DNA of 50,347 bases from Deinococcus sp. Arct2-2 (lineage in GTDB: Bacteria; Deinococcota; Deinococci; Deinococcales; Deinococcaceae): NCBI RefSeq assembly GCF_004801315.1, contig NZ_SSNW01000037.1, positions 1 to 50,347 on the forward strand. The letters are read 5' to 3'. The stretch's first letter is position 1. Every line of letters begins with the position of its first letter. The notes below the pieces were generated by a model that saw only the letters and a program-made list of their open reading frames with translations, was not told where the DNA came from and made no database searches. Shown here one piece after another: positions 1 to 8,788 of the stretch. Both the position numbers and the translations under genes were made by a program.

Positions 1-56
1 CTTTCAGCGTAATCAAAAGCGATATTACGCCAATAGGCTTAACCCGAACTCACGTT

Positions 57-132
57 TAGAGGGGAGGACAACTGCTTGTGCGCTCCCCTTAAGGGGGCTG
101 GCTGCGCAGCAGACTGGGGGGTTCACCTTCCA
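57..132 (+). repeat. Family A repeat, right part only
   Basis: It carries the right half of the family A element: the GAGGGGAGGACAA arm, the CTGGCTGCGCAGCAGACTGG block and the end GGGGGGTTCACCTTCCA. The left inverted end is missing. Family A members end in TGGAAGGTGAACCCCCC and its reverse complement. Positions 1-56 hold nothing I recognise. Confidence 0.8.
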
Positions 133-151
133 AGCCAGCCGTAACCACACA

Positions 152-182
152 GAAAAAGGCGGAAAGCACCAAGCTTCCCGCC
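152..182 (-). terminator. Terminator of the thiolase gene
   Basis: Read on the minus strand, a hairpin with arms GGCGGGAAG and CTTTCCGCC (one G-U pair) is followed by TTTTTC, about 20 nt after the thiolase stop codon. Confidence 0.7.
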
Positions 183-202
183 CTCCTCTCCATCAAACTT
201 CT

Positions 203-1384
203 TTACAACACCTCGAACAGGCCCGCTGCGCCCATGCCGCCACCAACGCACATGGTCACCACCACATGCTTTGCGCCCCGGCGTTTGCCTTCTATCAGGG
301 CGTGCCCGGTCAGGCGTGCGCCGCTCATGCCGTAGGGGTGGCCCACGCTGATGCTGCCGCCGCTGACGTTGTATTTTTCGGGGTCGATGCCCAGTTGGTC
401 ACGGCAATAGATCGCCTGCACCGCAAAGGCTTCGTTCAGTTCCCACAGGTCGATGTCGGCCACACTCAGACCATGCCGCTTGAGCAGCTTGGGCACGGCG
501 AACACGGGGCCGATGCCCATTTCGTCGGGTTCGCAGCCATGCACGGCAAAGCCCTTAAACAGTCCCAGCGGTTGCAGGCCACGCTCGCGGGCAAGGTCAC
601 TGCTCATGACCACGCAGGCCGACGCGCCGTCGCTGAGTTGCGAGGCATTGCCCGCCGTGATGACGCCGCCCTCAATGACGGGTTTGAGCTTGGCAAGTCC
701 TTCCAAGTTGGTGTCAGGACGGTTGCCTTCATCCTGCGTCACAGTCACTTCACGGCTGGAAATCTCGCCGGTGGCCTTGTCCTGCACCTTCATCGAAGCG
801 GTCATGGGCACGATTTCGGCGTCGAATCGGCCTTCACGCTGGGCGGCGGCGGTGCGCTGCTGGCTTTGCAGGCCGTATTCATCCTGCACCTCGCGGGAAA
901 TGCCGTAGCGTTTGGCCACCACTTCGGCGGTTTGCAGCATGGGCATATAGATTTCGGGCTTGTGTTGTTGCAGCCACTCCCCGATCAGGCGGTACTTATT
1001 GGCGTGCTCGTTTTGCGTCAGGCTGATGCTTTCCATGCCGCCCGCCACGTACACGTCGCCCTGCCCCGCCATGACGTGATTGGCCGCCAGAGCGATAGTT
1101 TGCAGGCCGCTAGAGCAAAAGCGGTTAACCGTAACGCCCGAGACGCTCACCGGAAAGCCGCTTCGCAGCGCAATTTGGCGGGCGATATTGCTGCCCGTCG
1201 CACCTTCGGGATTGCCAGAGCCGAAAATAATGTCTTCAATTTCGGCAGGGTCAATTCCGGCCCGTTGCACGGCGTTCGTCACTGCATGTGCGCCGATGTC
1301 GGAACCGTGAGTGTCGTTCAGGTAGCCCCGGTAGGCTTTGCCGATGGGCGTGCGGGCCGTAGAAACAATGACGGCTTCTGGCAT
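203..1384 (-). CDS. Acetyl-CoA C-acyltransferase (thiolase)
   Basis: This is a 393-residue thiolase, the enzyme that cleaves 3-ketoacyl-CoA with CoA in beta-oxidation or condenses acetyl-CoA units in the reverse direction. The catalytic residues are all visible: the nucleophile Cys90 (VNRFCSSG), His349 (SVGHPYG) and Cys379 (TMCVGGG). The N-terminus [14 protein letters not shown] is typical of the family. The ATG at 1384 is preceded by AAGGAG seven bases upstream; the reading frame stays open further upstream, but that part has no thiolase similarity. Chain-length preference cannot be read from the sequence. It stands alone on the minus strand, downstream of the glycosyltransferase gene and separated from it by a family A repeat. 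Confidence 0.95.
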   Translation of the reverse strand: MPEAVIVSTARTPIGKAYRGYLNDTHGSDIGAHAVTNAVQRAGIDPAEIEDIIFGSGNPEGATGSNIARQIALRSGFPVSVSGVTVNRFCSSGLQTIALAANHVMAGQGDVYVAGGMESISLTQNEHANKYRLIGEWLQQHKPEIYMPMLQTAEVVAKRYGISREVQDEYGLQSQQRTAAAQREGRFDAEIVPMTASMKVQDKATGEISSREVTVTQDEGNRPDTNLEGLAKLKPVIEGGVITAGNASQLSDGASACVVMSSDLARERGLQPLGLFKGFAVHGCEPDEMGIGPVFAVPKLLKRHGLSVADIDLWELNEAFAVQAIYCRDQLGIDPEKYNVSGGSISVGHPYGMSGARLTGHALIEGKRRGAKHVVVTMCVGGGMGAAGLFEVL

Positions 1385-1504
1385 GGGAGAACTCCTTGAA
1401 ATGCATAGCTGGGCAAAGTTGCCCGTGAGGGGCGAGGAGTGGATTTGGACTGAGTTCAGTTTACGGCTTTTGGATGCAGAACTGGTGCGGTAACGCTGCG
1501 GCAG

Positions 1505-1600
1505 TTCAACCCCCCGTTGCTGGCGCAACGCCCCCCCTTAGACTTGAAAAGCTCCGCAGGAGAGGTGGGGACTTCACAGCTTTTGCACTCTCCTCAAGCG
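1505..1600 (+). repeat. Family A repeat, decayed, with inserted 21-bp module
   Basis: The left part (CCCCCGTTGCTGGCGCAACG) matches the copy at 10702-10836. The right part is degraded. Between CTTAG and AGGTGGGG, which are adjacent in the copy at 10702, it carries the 21-bp module at 1542-1562. Confidence 0.75.
1542..1562 (+). repeat. 21-bp micro-module, copy 1
   Basis: It begins ACTTGAAAAGCTCC and ends GCAGGAG, and is followed by AGG. The homologous family A copy at 10741-10750 has the same flanks joined without it. Confidence 0.65.
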
Positions 1601-1641
1601 GCGCGGAATCGTCCACCCCACATGCTTGCCAAACCGTGAAA

Positions 1642-2763
1642 TCAATGCAAGTTGGTTTCTGCTGAAATTGCCCCACGCAACACCTCCGCCAACCGCTGCG
1701 CCGTAGCTTCCAGCGTGTGCCGCTCCAGCACCCGTGCGCGGGCGGCGGCTCCCAACTGCTGGGCGCGGTCTGGGTGGTCAGCCAGTCGGCGCAGCGCCAG
1801 TGCCAGCAGCGGCGGTTGCGGCGATATCAACAGGCCATGCACGCCCTGTTCGATCAGTTCGGCCTGTGCGGGAATATCGGTAGTGACCACAGGCAGGCCC
1901 GACGCCATAGCTTCCAGCGTCACCAACGATTGGTTCTCGGCCAGCGTGGGTTGCAGCAGGGCGTCCGAGGCCCGGTACAGTTCGGGCATCTCCCAGCGGC
2001 GGCCCAGAAAGCGCACATTCTTTAGCCGCAGCGTGCGCTGAAGCCGGGTGACTACACTCCCCAGCGGCGAATCCATATCGCCCACGAACACGAAGTCTAG
2101 GCCGGGAGCATGACGGGCCGCCCGCAACGCCGCCAACTGGTTTTTTTCGGGCGCAAACCGCCCCGGCACCAGCACCGTAAAGCGCGTAAACCCGAATTCT
2201 GCCCGCAAGATGGCGCGTTCATCGGGTGTGGCAGGCCGATACCGCTGAGTATCTACGCCGTTGGGCACGTATCCGGCCACCGGGAGGCCCAACTGCTCGG
2301 ATAAAAAGGCTTGCCCCCACGCCGACACCGTGAGCAGGCCATCGGCCCCGCGGAGGCCCCGGCTCTTTGTGTGGCGGTACACTGTGCGGTACCAAGGGCG
2401 CAGGCCCAGCGGATAGTGGTAGTCCAACTGATCGTGAATCATCACCACTTTTGGCTGGGCCAGTGCAGGCAGCACGCGGGTATAGGTTCCGGCATCCCAT
2501 GCCTGCACCACACGCAGGGCAGATGGGCGGGTCAAGTCGGGTAAGTGGGCCGGGTCGCTGTAGCGCGTAGTCGGCACGCCCGCCGCCCCGAACCGCGACG
2601 CCAATTCATTCAACGCCGCGTGTTGGGGCAAAAACACCGCTGGGGCTATTCCAAGTGCCCCCAAACGCGGCAGCACTTCCAGCAGCCACACCTCACTTCC
2701 GGCCACGCGGGGAGCGTCGGTGAGGAAGGCAACAGTAAGGGCAGGCAGGGCAGCAACGGACAC
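1642..2763 (-). CDS. Glycosyltransferase, family 4 type (GT-B fold)
   Basis: This 373-residue protein transfers a sugar from a nucleotide donor; the acceptor is unknown. The N-terminal domain starts AFLTDAPRVAGSEVWLLEVLPRL, with the Gly-Ser-Glu loop usual at the start of family 4 enzymes. The C-terminal donor domain has VPGRFAPEKNQ (about residues 200-210) and the E-x7-E motif in ENQSLVTLEAMASGLPVV (about residue 280). I chose the GTG at 2763 because a TACACT box lies six bases before it, a leaderless start. It stands alone between glgP and the thiolase gene. Roles in exopolysaccharide, glycolipid or carotenoid glycosylation are all possible. Confidence 0.88.
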   Translation of the reverse strand: MSVAALPALTVAFLTDAPRVAGSEVWLLEVLPRLGALGIAPAVFLPQHAALNELASRFGAAGVPTTRYSDPAHLPDLTRPSALRVVQAWDAGTYTRVLPALAQPKVVMIHDQLDYHYPLGLRPWYRTVYRHTKSRGLRGADGLLTVSAWGQAFLSEQLGLPVAGYVPNGVDTQRYRPATPDERAILRAEFGFTRFTVLVPGRFAPEKNQLAALRAARHAPGLDFVFVGDMDSPLGSVVTRLQRTLRLKNVRFLGRRWEMPELYRASDALLQPTLAENQSLVTLEAMASGLPVVTTDIPAQAELIEQGVHGLLISPQPPLLALALRRLADHPDRAQQLGAAARARVLERHTLEATAQRLAEVLRGAISAETNLH

Positions 2764-2769
2764 CGGGCC

Positions 2770-2775
2770 AGTGTA
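2770..2775 (-). promoter_or_regulatory. -10 box, leaderless start of glycosyltransferase
   Basis: TACACT on the minus strand ends six bases before the GTG at 2763. No ribosome binding site is present. Confidence 0.55.
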
Positions 2776-2788
2776 GGCGAAGAGAAGA

Positions 2789-2826
2789 AACCGGAGAGGC
2801 AGGCTCGTTCGCCCACTTCTCCGGTT
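2789..2826 (-). terminator. Terminator of glgP
   Basis: The inverted repeat AACCGGAGA...TCTCCGGTT (9-bp arms) lies between the end of glgP and the glycosyltransferase start. On the minus strand it is followed by TTTCTTCTCTTC. Confidence 0.65.
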
Positions 2827-2862
2827 CGTTCCTGCTTTGACTCTTAACTCACGCCCACTTGA

Positions 2863-5379
2863 TTAAGCCCATTTAATTAGGCCCAGTTCCAACTCGTTGC
2901 TCAGGCCAGCGATTTCGGGCACCATGCGGACGCCGATGGAATACAGGCCGCTGTCTTTCAGGGGCACCTGCGCCGTGTAAGTGTTGTTTTGGGTGTAGGT
3001 CAGCGGCACGCGGATTCGGTGTTCGCCCCGCGACAGCACGGCTTCTACCTTCAGTTCTTCGGGGTGGATGCCCGCCGGGTTCACGTTGGCGGTCACGGTG
3101 ACGGTTTGGCCGGGTTGCGCGGTGGTGGGCAGATCGGCGTTGGCCGTGATCTGGGTATGGGGCCACTGCTGGCGCACCCACGTCTTCCAACCGGCGATTT
3201 GGCGGGCACTGGCGCTATTGTCGGCGGCCACTGCTGCGCCGCGCACGCTGAGGGGAATGTAGTACTGGCGCACATAATCGATCACCTGACGCTGCATAGA
3301 AAAGCGCGGGCTACAGGTTTCGATGGCGCGGCGAACGGTGTGCGCCCAAGAGTCGGCTCCGGCCAACGTGCCGTAATAGCGGGGCACGATGTCGTTCTCG
3401 AGGTGGCTGTACAGGCTGTAGGCGTCGGCGTCGTCTTGCAGGTTCAGGTCGGCGTATTCGCGCTCATCGCCAATGGGCCAGCCGTTGGTGTTGTCGTAGC
3501 CTTCGCGCCACCAGCCGTCCAGCACGCTGAAATTGGGGCTGCCGTTAAAGCTGGCCTTCATACCGCTCGTGCCCGACGCTTCCAGCGGGCGGCGAGGGTT
3601 GTTCAGCCAGATGTCCACGCCCTGCACCAAATGACGGGCCACATTCATGTCGTAGTTTTCCAGAATCACGATCTTGCCCCGGAATTCGGGTTCCTGCGAC
3701 ACGCGGTAGATTTCTTGAATAAAGGCCTTGCCGGGGTTGTCGGCGGGGTGGGCCTTGCCTGCAAACACGAACTGCACCGGGCGCTCCGGGTTGTTGATGA
3801 TGGCGTTCAGGCGGGCCTTGTCTCGGAACAGCAAGGTGGCCCGTTTGTAGGTGGCAAAGCGGCGGGCAAAGCCGATGGTCAGGGCGTTTTCGGAGAGCAG
3901 GTTCTCGGTGGCGGCCACATCTGCCGCACTGGCCCCGTTTCTGAGCATCTGCTCACGCTGGCTGCTCCGCACGAAGGCGATCATTTCGCGCTTCATGGTG
4001 CGCTGCACGTCGCTGAGTTGCGCATCGCTCAGGCCGTCTACCGCCTTCCACATGTCTTCGTCTTCTAGGCGCTCCGTCCAGTCGGCGGGCAGCACGGTTC
4101 CCAACAGGTCGCGCATGGCCTGAGAAGTAAAGGTCAGGTTGTGCGCCCCGTTGGTGACGTGGCCGATGGGGACTTCTTCGGGGGTGGCCCCTTCGTACAG
4201 GAAATTCCACATTTTGCGGCTGACTTCGCCGTGCAGTTCCGAAACGCCGTTGGCAGCGCGGCTCATATTCAGGGCGAACACGGTCATGGAGAAGCTGGGA
4301 ACCCAGTGGTTGTCCCAGAACTGATCGTGGCGGGCCAGGCCGTAGAGGTCGTCGCGGCCTGCGTTCATCAGCGCGGGCCACTTGCCGATGTACTTGTCCA
4401 TCAATTCGTAGGTAAAGGCGTCGTTTCCGGCAGGCACGGGCGTATGGGTGGTAAACAGCGTGCTACTGGCTACCGTTTCTACGGCGCTGCGGAAGTCTAG
4501 GCCGCCTTCCACGAATTCCCGAATACGCTCCAAACCCATCAGGGCGGCGTGGCCTTCGTTCATGTGATACACGCTGGCGGGCACGTTCAGCACGCGCAGG
4601 GCACGGATTCCGGCTACGCCCAGCAACACGTACTGCTGAACGCGCAATTCCTGATTGCCGCCGTACAAGCGTGCCGTGAGCTTGCGGTCATCTTCGCTGT
4701 TTTCGGGCACGTTGGCGTCCAGCAAAATCACGCGGATTCGGCCAATTTGCAGGTTCCACAGGCGCACATGCACGTCGCGCAGGCCAATGTTGACCTTCAC
4801 GCGGGCCTGCGTGCCATCGGCCACTAGGGCGGGCGTGATGGGCAGCGTGGTCAGGTCAAGCTCATCGTAGGCTTCTTCTTGCCAGCCGTCTTTATTGAAC
4901 AGTTGCCGGAAATAGCCCTGATGAAACAGCATGCCCACCGCCGTAAAAGGCAAATCGAGGTCAGACGCGCTCTTGCAGTGATCGCCCGCCAACACGCCGA
5001 GGCCGCCCGAATAGATCGGCAAAGACTCGTGATAGGCATACTCCATGCTGAAGTAGGCCACCGGCTTCAGGTTCGTGGCGTTTTTGGTGGCCCACGTGTC
5101 CTTCTTGTTCATATAGGCGTCAAAATCGGCCATGACCTGCGTGTAGCGGGCCACATAGGCAGGATCGGCGGCCACTTCCAGCAGGCGCTCCTGCGGGACT
5201 TCCAGCAGGGTACGAACCGGGTTGCGCTGGAAGCGCTCCCAAGTGGCGGCGTCCAGTTCCGAATACAGGGCTTGGGCGTGCGGAGTCCAAGACCAGTACA
5301 GGTTGTAAGCGAGTTCTGAAAGCCGTGCGATGGCCTCCGGCAGTTGAGGCAAGACGGTCACTTTCCCGATAACGTTCAT
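2863..5379 (-). CDS. glgP: Alpha-glucan phosphorylase
   Basis: This 838-residue GT35 enzyme releases glucose 1-phosphate from glycogen or maltodextrin. The N-terminus (GKVTVLPQLPEAIARLSELAYN) is the DUF3417-type extension found in the Thermus/Deinococcus/archaeal branch of the family, not the muscle or MalP type. The PLP-binding lysine is Lys608 in GTSGMKASFNG. HMNEGHAAL (the NEGH motif) and the C-terminal beta-rich segment are also present. The start at 5379 is preferred over an upstream in-frame ATG at 5409 because TAAGCT lies eight bases before it (leaderless), and an AGGAG is only one base from the 5409 ATG, too close to serve it. No other glycogen gene is adjacent. Confidence 0.93.
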   Translation of the reverse strand: MNVIGKVTVLPQLPEAIARLSELAYNLYWSWTPHAQALYSELDAATWERFQRNPVRTLLEVPQERLLEVAADPAYVARYTQVMADFDAYMNKKDTWATKNATNLKPVAYFSMEYAYHESLPIYSGGLGVLAGDHCKSASDLDLPFTAVGMLFHQGYFRQLFNKDGWQEEAYDELDLTTLPITPALVADGTQARVKVNIGLRDVHVRLWNLQIGRIRVILLDANVPENSEDDRKLTARLYGGNQELRVQQYVLLGVAGIRALRVLNVPASVYHMNEGHAALMGLERIREFVEGGLDFRSAVETVASSTLFTTHTPVPAGNDAFTYELMDKYIGKWPALMNAGRDDLYGLARHDQFWDNHWVPSFSMTVFALNMSRAANGVSELHGEVSRKMWNFLYEGATPEEVPIGHVTNGAHNLTFTSQAMRDLLGTVLPADWTERLEDEDMWKAVDGLSDAQLSDVQRTMKREMIAFVRSSQREQMLRNGASAADVAATENLLSENALTIGFARRFATYKRATLLFRDKARLNAIINNPERPVQFVFAGKAHPADNPGKAFIQEIYRVSQEPEFRGKIVILENYDMNVARHLVQGVDIWLNNPRRPLEASGTSGMKASFNGSPNFSVLDGWWREGYDNTNGWPIGDEREYADLNLQDDADAYSLYSHLENDIVPRYYGTLAGADSWAHTVRRAIETCSPRFSMQRQVIDYVRQYYIPLSVRGAAVAADNSASARQIAGWKTWVRQQWPHTQITANADLPTTAQPGQTVTVTANVNPAGIHPEELKVEAVLSRGEHRIRVPLTYTQNNTYTAQVPLKDSGLYSIGVRMVPEIAGLSNELELGLIKWA

Positions 5380-5387
5380 ACACTCTG

Positions 5388-5393
5388 AGCTTA
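5388..5393 (-). promoter_or_regulatory. -10 box, leaderless start of glgP
   Basis: TAAGCT on the minus strand lies eight bases before the ATG at 5379. The same hexamer precedes tam (19935-19940). Confidence 0.5.
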
Positions 5394-5588
5394 CACCATT
5401 CCCACCCATTCTCCTGTTTTGCCCAAGCCCGTACCAGACGCATAAAATACACGCTGTCCATACATCTTGGGCTACATGAGGAGATGACCGGGTGTGAAAA
5501 ACCTCACTGAACTTTGGGGTGTGTCAATTGGCCCCGGCATGACCTTCACTGAGAAACAGCAAGCGCGGTTTGGATTGAGGCCATTTGC

Positions 5589-5594
5589 TAGGCT
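5589..5594 (+). promoter_or_regulatory. -10 box before leader ORF
   Basis: TAGGCT lies seven bases before an ATG at 5602. No good -35 hexamer was seen. The stretch 5394-5588 shows nothing else recognisable. Confidence 0.45.
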
Positions 5595-5601
5595 ATGGGT
5601 C

Positions 5602-5721
5602 ATGCGAACTGTTGGGACTCACGGGGAAGGAGCGCAGGTCAGGAGTGATCTGCTTTGCCTGTGTTCCACGCTAGAACGGTGGAATCTTGGGCCGCTCCCC
5701 TTGCACACGGGCCGAGCATGA
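5602..5721 (+). CDS. Possible 39-residue leader ORF
   Basis: The ATG lies seven bases after TAGGCT, the spacing of a leaderless start. The ORF (MRTVGTHGEGAQVRSD...) ends in TGA overlapping the ATG of the next gene in an ATGA arrangement. It resembles no family I know. It could be a translated leader that delivers ribosomes to the downstream gene, or simply the true 5' end of the transcript with the downstream start used independently. Confidence 0.35.
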   Translation: MRTVGTHGEGAQVRSDLLCLCSTLERWNLGPLPLHTGRA

Positions 5722-6188
5722 CCGCTGCTGGCCCGCCAGACCCCCAAGCCGCCCTGATGCAGGAAGGAGACCGGCTGGCGCAGCAATTGACGCAAACGCT
5801 GCGAATTCAGAACGGCGATCAGGAACGGCTGTCGCTGGTGGGCCGTAGCCTCGCCGTGAATCTGATTCAGTCGCTCATTCCCACCATCGAACAAATTACG
5901 CGCCATGCGGGGAAACCGCTGCACGCCGTACTGACCACCGACGAACGGGGGCGGGCGTTGGTGCAAACCATAACCCCAGACGGAGAAATCCGCGCCCGCT
6001 TGCCCGCCGAAGACCTCTTGGAAGACTTGCTGTACACGCGGGGCCGCCTGCATCCGGTGGTGCAGGCCCACTTACAAGACGCCCTGAGCGGCAGCGAGCA
6101 TCACGCGACCCGCGCCCTTGCCGACGCCCTCAGGAGCAAAGTGGTGCTGGAGGCGCTCCGGCGCACGTTGACCCGGCTGATGCGGTGA
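5718..6188 (+). CDS. Unknown protein, 156 residues
   Basis: I do not recognise this protein. It is soluble and mostly helical in appearance, with no signal peptide or membrane segment. A central segment (HAVLTTDERGRALVQTITPDGEIRARL, about residues 70-95) looks like paired beta strands, flanked by charged helices rich in Leu, Arg and Glu. The ATG at 5718 overlaps the stop of the 39-residue upstream ORF (ATGA). An earlier in-frame ATG at 5655 lacks a ribosome binding site or promoter box, so I prefer 5718. It is transcribed alone, divergently from glgP. Confidence 0.6.
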   Translation: MTAAGPPDPQAALMQEGDRLAQQLTQTLRIQNGDQERLSLVGRSLAVNLIQSLIPTIEQITRHAGKPLHAVLTTDERGRALVQTITPDGEIRARLPAEDLLEDLLYTRGRLHPVVQAHLQDALSGSEHHATRALADALRSKVVLEALRRTLTRLMR

Positions 6189-6386
6189 GGTAAGGGTCTA
6201 AGGAAGGGCAATCGCTTCGCTCACTTCCCCTCACCCCGCTACTATCGTAGCGCCCCTCTCTGCTGTGCAGCTCTGCGAGTCCCACTAGGGGCGAGGGCTA
6301 ACGGCAAAAGCCAGAATCTGGTGCTTTTTGCTCCTCACCCTTGAGGGGGGAGGGGGTGAATGAGCAACGCGATTACCCTACCTCCA
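6189..6386 (-). repeat. Family C repeat with 21-bp module in its hairpin
   Basis: Its reverse complement aligns with 21448-21630 (shared GGTAATCGC...TTGCTCATTCACCCCCTC and CCCCCCTCAAGGGTGAGG) and ends in CCTTAGACCCTT. It also carries the GCCCTCGCCCC/GGGGCGCT hairpin seen at 34888-34943, interrupted here by the 21-bp module. It lacks the module at the position where the copies at 21448 and 33638 have it. Confidence 0.75.
6260..6280 (-). repeat. 21-bp micro-module, copy 2
   Basis: On the minus strand it begins ACTCGCAGAGCTGC and ends ACAGCAG, followed by AGAGGGGCGC. The corresponding hairpin in the family C copy at 34888-34920 reads GCGGGAGAGGGGCGC without it. Confidence 0.65.
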
Positions 6387-6465
6387 CCTATTGATTCCTG
6401 TATATCTGAGCAACAGCCACTGACCGCTAAGCTCGGCAAGCTTTGAGCGTTGGCGATGGCGCGTA

Positions 6466-6572
6466 AACCCCCCAGTCTGCTGCGCAGCCAGCCCCCCTTG
6501 AGGGGAGCGCAAATGCTTTAGTTCCCACCTCTGAGGGGGGCGTTGCAAAGCAACGGGGGGGGTTCACCTTCC
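6466..6572 (-). repeat. Family A repeat
   Basis: A minus-strand copy of family A, ending in GGGGGTTCACCTTCC on its plus-strand right side and AACCCCCCAGTCTGCTGC on the left. It has no inserted module. With the family C copy just before it, it fills most of the 485-bp gap downstream of the 5'-nucleotidase gene. Confidence 0.8.
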
Positions 6573-6613
6573 GGCTTAACAGTTCAAAGTGTTGCGCAAC
6601 GAGGCAGGAATCA

Positions 6614-6636
6614 ATAAAAAGAAGGCGAAGGCCTCA
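6614..6636 (-). terminator. Terminator of the 5'-nucleotidase gene
   Basis: On the minus strand the hairpin GAGGC-CTTC-GCCTTC is followed by TTTTTATTG, about 40 nt after the stop codon. Confidence 0.65.
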
Positions 6637-6673
6637 GCCCCCGCCCCTTAATTACCCAACTCTTGTCTAACGC

Positions 6674-8359
6674 TTACTTGGTTTTGATAATCCGGTTCTG
6701 TGCGCCGCCCGCCAACGCAGGGTTGGCTTTCACGTAGGCCACAAAAGCGTCCACGTCTACCAAGTTGGGCAACTGAAGCACGTTGGTGCCACTCTTGAAG
6801 ATGAGGAACGAGTCGCCGCCCGCGCCGAGGAAGGAGTTGGCAACCACGCGGTAGGACTTGGCAGGATCGAGGGTTTCGCCGTTCAGCTTGATGCTGGCGG
6901 CGTCCACGCGGCTTCCGGCAGCGGCGGTGGAATCGTAGCTGTAGCCGAAGCCGCTGCTGACCTGTAACATCCGGCTGCTGCCCGCTTGAGGGTTGTCGAA
7001 CTGCTGCTCCAGCAAGGTCTTGATCTGTGCGCCCGTGAGATCGAGGACGGTCAGGGTGTTGCCGAAGGGCTGTACGGCGTATACATCACCGAAGGTAGCC
7101 ACGTTGCCCGTAGCGCTGGCGTTCAGGTCGGCGCGGATGCCGCCGGGGTTCATGAACGCGATCACGGTGCCCCGGTCTTTGGTAGCGGCCAGTTGCGAAT
7201 CGGCAATCACGTCACCCAGCGCACTTTCTCCGGCGGCATTGGCGGTGCGGCTGATGCTGGCGGCGGCCAACGTGCCCACAGGCGTCAGTTTCACGGCGTC
7301 GGTCAGGCTCTTGGCTTTGGTCAGCAGGGCGGTCATGCCTGCGTCTTTGGGCATCGTGCGCGTATCCATGACCACGTTGGCGGCCTGAATGCTCAGCAAC
7401 TTGTGGTTGGCCTTGTCTACGGTCAGGTCAAGGCGCTGAAGCAGGTGGCCGTAAAAGTCGCCCTGAATGACGGGGCGCCCACCGACGAGGCAGTTGTAGC
7501 CCTGATGGGTATGCCCGCTGACCACGGCGCTGACGGCAGGATCAAGCTTGTTCATGATGTCCACGATGGGGCCGGTGAGGGTTCCGCAGGCGGGCTGGGC
7601 AAAGCCGTCGGTGGCCGTGCCGCCCTGATGGATCAGCACGATGATGGCGTCCACGTTTTGGCGCTTCAGCGCGGGCACGTACTTGTTGATGCTGCTGGCT
7701 TCATCAAGGAAGTTGAGGGTGGCAATGCCGTCAGGGCTGACGATACCGGGCGTGTCTTTGAGGACTGCGCCGATAAAGCCGATCTTCGCGCCGCCCACGT
7801 TTTCGACGTAGGTGGGCGAGAACACGGGCTGGCCGCTGGTTTTGTCCACCACGTTCGCGCCGATCCACTTGAAGCCTGCGCCGGGGTAAGGGTTCTCGAA
7901 CTTACAGGCTTTGGAGGCATCGTTGCTGTCACAGCCGCCGTTTTGCATCCGGAGCAGTTCTTTGTAGCCCTGATCGAACTCGTGGTTGCCCAGAGAACTG
8001 GCCTTCATTCCCATGCGGCTCAGGGCCAACACGCTGGGTTCGTCGCGCAACAGGCTGCTGGTGATAGGGCTTGCGCCGATCAGGTCGCCCGCACCGACAA
8101 ACACGAGGTTGGCGTTCTTGGCCCGCTCCTGCGCCAAGTAGCCGCCGATAGCCTCGATGCCGCCCGCCCGCAGGCTCACAGTTTTGGTGGCATCGGCAGG
8201 ATCAGGAATCTTGACGCCCGCAAAAGACGTGGCCTCCAAGTTGCCGTGAAAGTCGTTCAGGCCGACGACGGTGACGCTGACAGGATCGGCAGGACGGCTA
8301 AACAAGCTGCAAGAAGACAGAGTAAGAGCCGCGCCGATGAGCATGAGGTTGGTTTTCAT
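6674..8359 (-). CDS. Lipoprotein 5'-nucleotidase / metallophosphatase
   Basis: This 561-residue enzyme is a UshA-type two-domain nucleotidase that dephosphorylates extracellular nucleotides. Residues 1-17 form a lipoprotein signal with lipobox LSSC, so the mature protein is probably anchored at the cell surface. The metallophosphatase domain shows the metal-binding motifs in order: [22 protein letters not shown] and GHTHQGY. The C-terminal substrate domain contains [11 protein letters not shown] and AVQPFGNTL, both usual in the family. TACTCT lies nine bases before the ATG, slightly long for a leaderless start. It is monocistronic. The sequence cannot tell 5'-nucleotidase from cyclic-nucleotide phosphodiesterase activity. 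Confidence 0.93.
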   Translation of the reverse strand: MKTNLMLIGAALTLSSCSLFSRPADPVSVTVVGLNDFHGNLEATSFAGVKIPDPADATKTVSLRAGGIEAIGGYLAQERAKNANLVFVGAGDLIGASPITSSLLRDEPSVLALSRMGMKASSLGNHEFDQGYKELLRMQNGGCDSNDASKACKFENPYPGAGFKWIGANVVDKTSGQPVFSPTYVENVGGAKIGFIGAVLKDTPGIVSPDGIATLNFLDEASSINKYVPALKRQNVDAIIVLIHQGGTATDGFAQPACGTLTGPIVDIMNKLDPAVSAVVSGHTHQGYNCLVGGRPVIQGDFYGHLLQRLDLTVDKANHKLLSIQAANVVMDTRTMPKDAGMTALLTKAKSLTDAVKLTPVGTLAAASISRTANAAGESALGDVIADSQLAATKDRGTVIAFMNPGGIRADLNASATGNVATFGDVYAVQPFGNTLTVLDLTGAQIKTLLEQQFDNPQAGSSRMLQVSSGFGYSYDSTAAAGSRVDAASIKLNGETLDPAKSYRVVANSFLGAGGDSFLIFKSGTNVLQLPNLVDVDAFVAYVKANPALAGGAQNRIIKTK

Positions 8360-8470
8360 TCACTGAGCAGAGTAGGAGTCTGCTGTCAGAGATGCGTGAA
8401 TTTTTGGGGAAATGAAGGCTGGATTAAGTTACGGATGGGCAGACATGGGGCTGGGAGTTATTGGGGCGTT

Positions 8471-8765
8471 GGTCTAAGGGTCGAAGAGTCGAGGGTCTAA
8501 TACGAGATTAAAAGAGTCCCGAACATAACTTGTTCCCTCTCCACCTGTGGGAGAGGGGCGCTGCACCGCAGCGGGGTGAGGGGGCATGCGAGCGGCGTAC
8601 CTGCCCCATCTCAAGGGTTCAATTTAATCTCGTCTAAGGTGCTGGGGCGATAGCGTTTTCTTTGGAGCTCCTCTCGTCAGTGGCTCCACCAGTAACACAA
8701 CGGCAAGGCATACAAGATTGCCCTTACCCTTCTTAGACCCTTCGACCCTAGACCCTTAGACGCCC
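8471..8765. repeat. Family C-type inverted TCTAAGGG ends enclosing a family B element
   Basis: The left end has GGTCTAAGGGTCGAAGAGTC, and the right end has its approximate reverse complement (TTAGACCCTTCGACCCTAGACC). Between them lies the family B element at 8502-8633, then about 100 bp of unassigned sequence. It occupies most of the 429-bp gap upstream of the 5'-nucleotidase gene. Confidence 0.65.
8502..8633. repeat. Family B repeat, MITE-like, 132 bp
   Basis: The ends are perfect 11-bp inverted repeats, ACGAGATTAAA and TTTAATCTCGT. The interior has the hairpin CCCTCTCCAC...GTGGGAGAGGGG and the block GCAGCGGGGTGAGGGGGC. A second copy of nearly the same length lies at 28806-28937. There is no ORF. 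Confidence 0.8.
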
Positions 8766-8788
8766 TTCCCATCAGCTAAACCCCACCC

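Noticed and set aside
266..1399. Long open frame on the plus strand opposite the thiolase
   Set aside because: It mirrors the thiolase codons, has His/Ala/Gly-rich composition and no family motif. Thiolase catalytic residues on the minus strand decide the matter.
2989..4068. 359-codon plus-strand frame opposite glgP
   Set aside because: It is a shadow of a clear phosphorylase gene in GC-rich DNA.
5407..5409. ATG at 5409 as the glgP start
   Set aside because: The AGGAG is one base from this codon, while TAAGCT lies eight bases before the ATG at 5379, where the family sequence begins.
6986..8500. 504-codon plus-strand frame opposite the 5'-nucleotidase gene
   Set aside because: It has no motif and runs into repeat DNA. 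The minus strand encodes all metallophosphatase motifs.
8471..8765. CRISPR array or tandem satellite
   Set aside because: The repeats are inverted and unequal, without regular spacers, and no cas gene is in the window.
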